Positions 63,811-64,000 of a DNA stretch of 64,000 nucleotides are shown here, piece by piece. The notes below the pieces were generated by a model. It was not told the origin of the DNA and made no database searches. It worked only from the letters and a program-made list of their open reading frames with translations. The stretch is from Streptomyces sp. HUAS 15-9 (GTDB lineage Bacteria; Actinomycetota; Actinomycetes; Streptomycetales; Streptomycetaceae). The stretch lies in the NCBI RefSeq assembly GCF_025642155.1, contig NZ_CP106798.1, positions 4,650,001 to 4,714,000 on the forward strand, given 5' to 3'. How positions within the stretch are numbered: the first letter of the stretch is position 1; each line of letters begins with the position of its first letter. Position numbers and translations under genes: made by a program.

Positions 63811-64000
63811 ATGACCACCACGCTCAAGTCGAAGCTGCACGACGACCTCAACGCCGCGATCAAGGAGCGCGACGAGCTCCGCTCCTCGACGCTGCGGCTG
63901 ACGCTCGCCGCGATCACCAAGGAGGAGGTCGCGGGCAAGGAGAAGCGCGAGCTCTCCGACGACGAGGTCCTCAAGGTGATCACCAAGGAGGCCAAGAAGC
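63811..64000 (+). CDS. GatB/YqeY domain protein (partial)
   Basis: The first 63 residues of a YqeY-family protein are visible (TLKSKLHDDLNAAIKERDEL, then RLTLAAITKEEV), a helical domain related to the tail of the GatB amidotransferase subunit. Family members are about 150 residues and have no settled function, although tRNA binding is likely. The gene runs off the window. Confidence 0.85.
   Translation, partial: MTTTLKSKLHDDLNAAIKERDELRSSTLRLTLAAITKEEVAGKEKRELSDDEVLKVITKEAKK

Overview
The window is a high-GC actinomycete chromosome segment, almost certainly Streptomyces. Third codon positions are nearly all G or C, GTG and TTG starts are frequent, TTA codons are rare, and the gene content and order fit a core Streptomyces region running purA, ybaB-recR, ask-asd. 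No phage, transposase, CRISPR array or biosynthetic cluster was seen. Some 53 protein-coding genes (two cut by the window ends, one frame-disrupted), one truncated gene remnant and one tRNA-Pro gene were recognised.

Layout. 1-6 kb: thioredoxin-like lipoprotein, PLP aminotransferase, a small Gly/Cys-rich membrane protein, a DUF2617 gene with a TTA codon, a membrane-fused spermidine-synthase-like protein and an SRPBCC membrane protein. 6-9 kb: aldose epimerase, pyrE, fba. 8.7-11.4 kb: a DHA2-type efflux pump, an unusual 152-bp tandem hairpin array, a DUF3151 gene. 11.5-14.8 kb: a tryptophan-to-anthranilate block (kynA, kynU and a formamidase-like hydrolase), with kynU carrying an in-frame copy of a dispersed repeat. 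14.9-21.6 kb: an overlapping operon of secreted hydrolase, acyltransferase, histidine kinase and response regulator, then a paralogous kinase/regulator pair; both transcription units share an upstream 13-mer. 21.6-26.8 kb: cytochrome P450, an ABC exporter with a divergent MarR regulator and a palindromic operator, and a degenerate lipid-kinase-like gene.

27-36.6 kb: purA, a Tat-exported 5'-nucleotidase, a structured intergenic region, two hypothetical genes, a glycosyltransferase/membrane fusion (TTA codon), a GntR regulator and a class III aminotransferase. 36.8-46.6 kb: a Ser/Thr kinase gene interrupted by a frameshift, an orphan SLATT-domain protein, ybaB-recR-DUF5063, ask-asd (with an internal start for the short aspartokinase subunit), and a SigE-family sigma factor with its overlapping membrane partner. 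46.6-57.4 kb: SURF1, a secreted phosphoesterase, an S9 peptidase, a two-RCK membrane protein divergent from a YraQ/TIGR03943 permease pair, and LysE/MocR divergent genes with clustered operator half-sites. 57.4-64 kb: small metabolic genes, VanZ, amidohydrolase/MerR, an NB-ARC-type gene remnant directly downstream of tRNA-Pro(CGG), membrane protein, metallophosphoesterase, YqeY.

The most notable non-coding theme is repeat biology: short tandem repeats begin at or just after several stop codons, a large hairpin array follows the efflux pump, and dispersed hairpin repeats also encode part of two proteins (inside kynU and at the end of the RCK protein).
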